Origin: an uncultured Bacillota bacterium
GTDB lineage: Bacteria > Bacillota_I > Bacilli_A > RFN20 > CAG-826
Direction: 5' to 3'
Length of the DNA: 64,000 nucleotides
Assembly (NCBI GenBank): GCA_937876465.1
Contig: CALEHV010000002.1
Location: forward strand, 13,368-77,367
The position numbers were made by a program, and so were the translations under genes. Under the pieces are notes generated by a model. It was not told the origin of the DNA and searched no databases. It saw only the letters and a list, made by a program, of their open reading frames with translations. How positions within the stretch are numbered: the first letter of the stretch is position 1; each line of letters starts with the position of its first letter. Shown in pieces: positions 60,352-64,000 of this stretch.

Positions 60352-61992
60352 CTAATTAATCATGTTTTCATAGTCATTCTTGTATCGATTTAAAACTGCA
60401 TAGCTAATTATCAAAGCTACACAGCCATCGATTCTTTTTAGCTTGCTATTTAATTTGCTAGGTTGGATGTTTCCGTTAACATCTAACTTGGCTTGGGTGT
60501 TAGCAAAGCACCACTTCAATATTGGGTTATTGTTATAAACAACAAGTTTGTTTCTTAAATCACCCTCAAGTTGTTTCATTGGTTCGCTTAAGGAATATAC
60601 TCCTTGGCGGACTTTTTCCATTGTGAAGCCTGCATCTTCCATCTCTTTAACCCAGTATTGAGAATTCCACGGATCGTATCCGACCCATAATGGGCGAATT
60701 TCCAATTCCCTAGTCATCTTAAGGAACCATTGAGTGACTAAAGAGAAGTCATTTTGGTTTCCTTCAGTTAATGTGATGTAGCCTTTTTTAATCCAAAGGT
60801 CGTAGGGAATTTTGTCAATTTCAACTCTCGTTTGGACTAATTCACTTGGCATAAAGAAATGCGGAATTACATATTTCTTACCGTTTTTGATAAGAAGCAA
60901 AACCGCTGCAGTTAAGTCAGTAGTACTTGAAAGGTCGACACCTCCAATGGCGTAACTGTCTGATAAATCCGAGATATCATATTTCTCTTCATTGTTTAAT
61001 TCATCAAAGGTTAGCCATGAACCGGATTCAACTTGTTTAATATTAAAATCCTTACAAAGCATGGTTACTTTTGTAGCCATATCATTTTTGGCTTTATTCA
61101 TGATGTCATATAAATACGATTCTTTCTTAATGGTCCCAAGAGAAGGATTTGATTTCATCCAACTTGAAGGATCTTGAAAGATCTCATCAACAGAATCCTG
61201 TGTATAGAGCCAAGGTAGGATTTTTTCGTCTTCGATTTCGCCTTTTATCATTTTCCTGACATAGGCGAGTTTATTATCTAAGAAACCTCCGACAGTTGTT
61301 CCTTCGGTTGTGATGATGAAAATCAAAGGTTCTTGTTTAGTTGACTGACTTTGCTTAATCGCATTATAAACTTTGTCATCCGTCATCTCGTGAACCTCAT
61401 CAATGCATCCAACCTCAATGTTATAACCGTCTTTGTTTCTGGATTGAGCAGATAGTTTTTTGATTTTGTTTTTGTTCTTTGGCGAATAGATATAGAAAAT
61501 GTTCTTTTTGGAACGCTTCTCGTTTCTTAGAGCTTTGCTCTGCTCACGCATATTGTTTATCTCTTCAAACAAGATAGAAGCCTGCTCGTTTGTGTTAGAG
61601 GCACAAACTATATCAGTTCCACCTTTTGATAAGAAGAATTCAGCAATGTCGATCGCGGAGATTAAGCTTGTCTTTCCGTTTTTTCTTGCGATGAGTAATA
61701 AGGCTTCGTTAAACCTTCTAAGACCAGTGTCTTGATATTTGAAACCATATGCAGCTTCAATGAATGCCTTCTCCCACAATTCCAAGATAAACGGAAGACC
61801 ATTGAATGGGGATTTTGTGTGCTTGCAGAACTTCTCTATAAACTCGATTCTGATTTGCCCAGGTTTTTCATCATAGATGTAACGCGGATTATTCAAATCG
61901 GATTTTAGACGTTTTAAGACGCTTTTTAATTCTTCCCCAGCAATTATTCGCCCAGACTCAATTTCGTCTATATACGATAGTAAAAAGCTCAT
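60352..61992 (-). CDS. Terminase large subunit
   Basis: A 546-residue DNA-packaging motor. The ATPase has LLLIARKNGKTS (Walker A, 98-109) and VGCIDEVHE (Walker B, 194-202). The nuclease domain starts near residue 348 with GGVDLSSTTDL. The C-terminal NSKLKRIDGCVALIISYAVL is typical of the P27/HK97 group. Confidence 0.94.
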   Translation of the reverse strand: MSFLLSYIDEIESGRIIAGEELKSVLKRLKSDLNNPRYIYDEKPGQIRIEFIEKFCKHTKSPFNGLPFILELWEKAFIEAAYGFKYQDTGLRRFNEALLLIARKNGKTSLISAIDIAEFFLSKGGTDIVCASNTNEQASILFEEINNMREQSKALRNEKRSKKNIFYIYSPKNKNKIKKLSAQSRNKDGYNIEVGCIDEVHEMTDDKVYNAIKQSQSTKQEPLIFIITTEGTTVGGFLDNKLAYVRKMIKGEIEDEKILPWLYTQDSVDEIFQDPSSWMKSNPSLGTIKKESYLYDIMNKAKNDMATKVTMLCKDFNIKQVESGSWLTFDELNNEEKYDISDLSDSYAIGGVDLSSTTDLTAAVLLLIKNGKKYVIPHFFMPSELVQTRVEIDKIPYDLWIKKGYITLTEGNQNDFSLVTQWFLKMTRELEIRPLWVGYDPWNSQYWVKEMEDAGFTMEKVRQGVYSLSEPMKQLEGDLRNKLVVYNNNPILKWCFANTQAKLDVNGNIQPSKLNSKLKRIDGCVALIISYAVLNRYKNDYENMIN

Positions 61993-61994
61993 TT

Positions 61995-62177
61995 TTAAGT
62001 ACTTCCACTATCTTCTTGTGTCTCGACTTTAATCGGAATCTCATGATAATGCTTAATATCATCCTTTTTCCCAAATATAAGTCTTCGACCAATAATAAGC
62101 CCATCGGTCACGGATTGAATCACGTAACCGGGTGAGGCTATTAAGATTTGTTTGTTGTTTTCAGTTATAAGTTCCAT
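61995..62177 (-). CDS. Small hypothetical phage protein
   Basis: A 60-residue protein (ILIASPGYVIQSVTDGLIIG) between the LRR and large terminase genes. Its start overlaps the LRR stop (TAATG), so it is translated by coupling. The C-terminal tail is acidic and Ser/Thr-rich. No family was recognised. Confidence 0.6.
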   Translation of the reverse strand: MELITENNKQILIASPGYVIQSVTDGLIIGRRLIFGKKDDIKHYHEIPIKVETQEDSGST

Positions 62178-63649
62178 TAGCCGTTCTCCTTAACCCTTGA
62201 GAAGGTTCTGTTTGTTCCTGTTCCGGTTGTGCTATAGGTTTTGAACTTGATAGCGGATGCTTCACCACTAGCTAAAGTGATAACGCATGTGTCATTTTCT
62301 TTGGAACCTAATTCGCAAAGTCTATAAGCACCCCATTGAGATTCGTTATAGTCAGAGCCAAATACCAATTTGAATGTTGTCTCGGTAAGATACTCATAGT
62401 TGAAGGATGCGGTCGAACTTCCGTTGGTTATTGTTCCTACTCCGTTATCAAAGCTTATATCCATCGATACAGTGCTGTTTTCGTAATGGAAGGAAGCACC
62501 ATTGAGAATATCATCGCCTCCAATTTCACCGATTGACCAGTTTTTGGAAGTTGCGATTTCTATATCTCCCACATCAAGTCTATCGATTACTATTTTGTGT
62601 AGAGAGATTGTTTTGCTTGCAGATCCTGTTAAATCCTTAAGGGCTCTAAACATAGCGATGACTGTTTCTCTTGTTAAGTTTGTTAAGTTTCCAAAGTTAG
62701 CGGAAACATTGAAATTACTTTGTAAGATAATCTTGCTGATTAACGGACATTCTTCGATTGCGTTTTGTGGAATAGGAGAATTGATCGTATTTGGTAACCA
62801 GAGTTCTTCTAGTAATGGACATGCCTTGATAACAGCAGTACCACCACTAAAACCTTGAAGCCTATCTGGTAATTGAAGGTACTTTAAATTTGGGATGTTC
62901 CAGAAAGCATAACTTGTAATGCTTCTTAGATTTGAGTTTGCCTCAAACGTTACTCTTTCACATCCACAGTATGAAAGGTTGTAATTTCCCCATGAGCTTA
63001 ACGAAGCTGGGAATTTAATGTTCCCTAGATTTGGAATTCTGTAGAGAGCATTGGCTTCTAAAGTCGTTAGTCTACTTCCAGGCTCAAATGTTATTTGACT
63101 GCATCCGCTGCTATAAAAAGCATGTTGCCTTATTGTCGTAACGGTATAAGGAACATTTACAGTGAAGTTGTTTTGAGCTTCAGATAGGAAATTGGCACAG
63201 ATGAATGTAACTCCACTAGGAATTTCAAAATGGTCAAAGCTGCCTTCTACAAGTTCGGTAAGAAGTGTGAATTCTTCTGAACTATGAATGATTCCAAGAT
63301 TGCCTTTGCAGACATCGCAAACCAAAGGTTCGGAAGCGTATATGTAATTTGCTGTAATGGTTGAATCGCTATTCGCCACTTCATCGCAGGCAACAAAGCT
63401 CATCTCCCATCTACCTTCATATGCAGTTATCGCTTTAGGAATCTCGAATTGATTGTCATGGACCCTATATAGATAAGCAGCTAATTTATGAGAGAACTTC
63501 AAATAGTGATAAGTTGAGTCGATATCAGCGTCAACATCAAATATGAGTTTTACCCTTTTGGATTCCCTATAAACAGAAAGTTCGAGAGGAAGTACTTCGG
63601 TTTCTAATTTGCCGTTCTTATTGACGTGAATGTTTATGTTAAAAGACAT
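62177..63649 (-). CDS. Leucine-rich-repeat (LRR_5/BspA-like) phage protein
   Basis: A 490-residue protein. Residues 1-150 are beta-rich and look like a phage structural N-terminal domain (LPLELSVYRESKRVKLIFD). Residues about 150-350 are LRR_5 repeats (TTIRQHAFYSSGCSQITFEP, LTTLEANALYRIPNLGNIKF, LRSITSYAFWNIPNLKYLQL), the class also found in the host surface lipoproteins at 28-35 kb. The C-terminal 130 residues are beta-rich. ACGGAGGAAAT precedes the ATG at 63649. A position between the terminase subunits is unusual; it may decorate the virion or be a moron acting on the host surface. Confidence 0.75.
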   Translation of the reverse strand: MSFNINIHVNKNGKLETEVLPLELSVYRESKRVKLIFDVDADIDSTYHYLKFSHKLAAYLYRVHDNQFEIPKAITAYEGRWEMSFVACDEVANSDSTITANYIYASEPLVCDVCKGNLGIIHSSEEFTLLTELVEGSFDHFEIPSGVTFICANFLSEAQNNFTVNVPYTVTTIRQHAFYSSGCSQITFEPGSRLTTLEANALYRIPNLGNIKFPASLSSWGNYNLSYCGCERVTFEANSNLRSITSYAFWNIPNLKYLQLPDRLQGFSGGTAVIKACPLLEELWLPNTINSPIPQNAIEECPLISKIILQSNFNVSANFGNLTNLTRETVIAMFRALKDLTGSASKTISLHKIVIDRLDVGDIEIATSKNWSIGEIGGDDILNGASFHYENSTVSMDISFDNGVGTITNGSSTASFNYEYLTETTFKLVFGSDYNESQWGAYRLCELGSKENDTCVITLASGEASAIKFKTYSTTGTGTNRTFSRVKENG

Positions 63650-63650
63650 C

Positions 63651-63986
63651 TTAATTTCCTCCGTTAATTTTATTAATAAATTCATCAAACTCATCACTAT
63701 CATCGTCAGGGTTTTCCTTTCCAATGATCGAGTTGAGTGTTTTGATGATTGTTTGATATGTCCCTAAAGATTGGAGAAATGTTTTATACGCAAGAGAAAC
63801 AATGTACTGTCCCTTCACAACGCTTATGCATCCATTCCTTCTTATTTCTTCTTCAAGGCTATCTAGTTCAACCTTTAAAAAAGCTGCTTTCTTGAGCAGC
63901 TCATCAACAAGGTTTCTTTTTGTCTCATCGACATCCTTGAATAACTCGAGGAGACGTTCGTACTCAATTTTGGTTTTACCATTCAT
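63651..63986 (-). CDS. Terminase small subunit-like protein, P27 type
   Basis: A 111-residue, mostly helical protein (LLELFKDVDETKRNLVDELL, SLEEEIRRNGCISVVKGQYI) with an acidic tail (NPDDDSDEFDEFINKI). Size, pattern and position match P27-type small terminases that recognise phage DNA ends. ACGGAGGAGAATCG precedes the ATG. It is the first gene of the late module visible in the window. Confidence 0.75.
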   Translation of the reverse strand: MNGKTKIEYERLLELFKDVDETKRNLVDELLKKAAFLKVELDSLEEEIRRNGCISVVKGQYIVSLAYKTFLQSLGTYQTIIKTLNSIIGKENPDDDSDEFDEFINKINGGN

Positions 63987-64000
63987 CGATTCTCCTCCGT

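Larger units (their letters stand above)
48409..63986 (-). mobile_element. Late module of an HK97-type siphovirus prophage, partial
   Basis: Head, tail and lysis genes lie in canonical order on the minus strand from small terminase to holin, with short overlaps throughout. The early, replication and lysogeny genes must lie beyond the right edge. The serine recombinases at 42.1-45.0 kb may be the prophage integrase or belong to a separate element. Confidence 0.9.

Noticed and set aside
1..64000. CRISPR array or rRNA genes
   Set aside because: No array of direct repeats with unique spacers and no rRNA-like stretch was seen; the 19-bp-period repeats are too short and have almost no spacers.

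Overview
The window looks like a chromosome segment of a low-GC, AT-biased Gram-positive bacterium of the Bacillota, probably a host-associated member of the class Bacilli. The grounds are A+T-rich intergenic DNA, Bacilli-type intrinsic terminators, AGGAGG-like ribosome-binding sites, many lipobox (L-x-G/A-C) lipoproteins, BspA-like leucine-rich surface proteins and a pyrophosphate-dependent phosphofructokinase. TGA is used as a stop and Trp is encoded by TGG, so this is the standard bacterial code. The lineage is inferred from content only.

Region 1 (1-27.1 kb) is mostly housekeeping: pfp (glycolysis), pepT, a decayed lipoprotein gene and an intact one, tRNA-His, a NUDIX hydrolase coupled to a fused ABC/FtsX transporter, a HAD phosphatase divergent from a metallophosphoesterase lipoprotein with a membrane partner, tRNA-Arg, a two-gene envelope operon divergent from a membrane-tethered XRE regulator, a BaiN/HI0933-type flavoprotein convergent with an old-yellow-enzyme type reductase, a cysK-cysE-lipid kinase operon, an unusual TrpB with an N-terminal DNA-binding domain, tcdA, a pyridoxal/pyridoxamine kinase and gpmI. 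Many genes here have a good -10 box 6-8 bases before the ATG and so appear to give leaderless mRNAs.

Region 2 (27.1-37.5 kb) is accessory and surface-related: a LytTR/DUF3021 regulator pair, a three-gene operon with two large paralogous BspA-like lipoproteins around a membrane protein with a 23-residue repeat tail, a Fic-domain gene with a twin-operator promoter lying between 49-bp direct repeats, and a zinc-ribbon/DUF4352 membrane protein.

Region 3 (37.8-45.6 kb) is a mobile defence island. A Sau3AI-type restriction endonuclease and a divergent C5-cytosine methyltransferase with an XRE gene lie between two copies of a repeat block built on TGACAC words spaced exactly 19 bp. Beside it are two overlapping serine recombinases, a SHOCT-like small protein and a HTH/zinc-finger protein. 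A paralogue of the latter sits on the other side of the R-M genes, so the island may contain one intact and one deleted copy of the same recombinase unit.

Region 4 (45.6-64 kb, all minus strand) is the late half of an HK97-type siphovirus prophage that runs off the right edge. In transcription order it has small terminase, a leucine-rich-repeat protein, a small ORF, large terminase, portal, prohead protease, capsid, connectors, major tail protein, a frameshifted tail chaperone, tape measure, Dit, Tal/hub, fibre, a nucleotidyltransferase, an XhlA-like protein and a holin. No endolysin was recognised. After the holin comes a four-gene cargo operon headed by a lipoprotein-type membrane-anchored AAA+ ATPase followed by a DUF4177-like protein, a membrane protein and an unknown protein. 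This is the best candidate for an undescribed system. The TrpB-HTH fusion, the frameshifted chaperone and the 19-bp-period repeat blocks are the other main observations.
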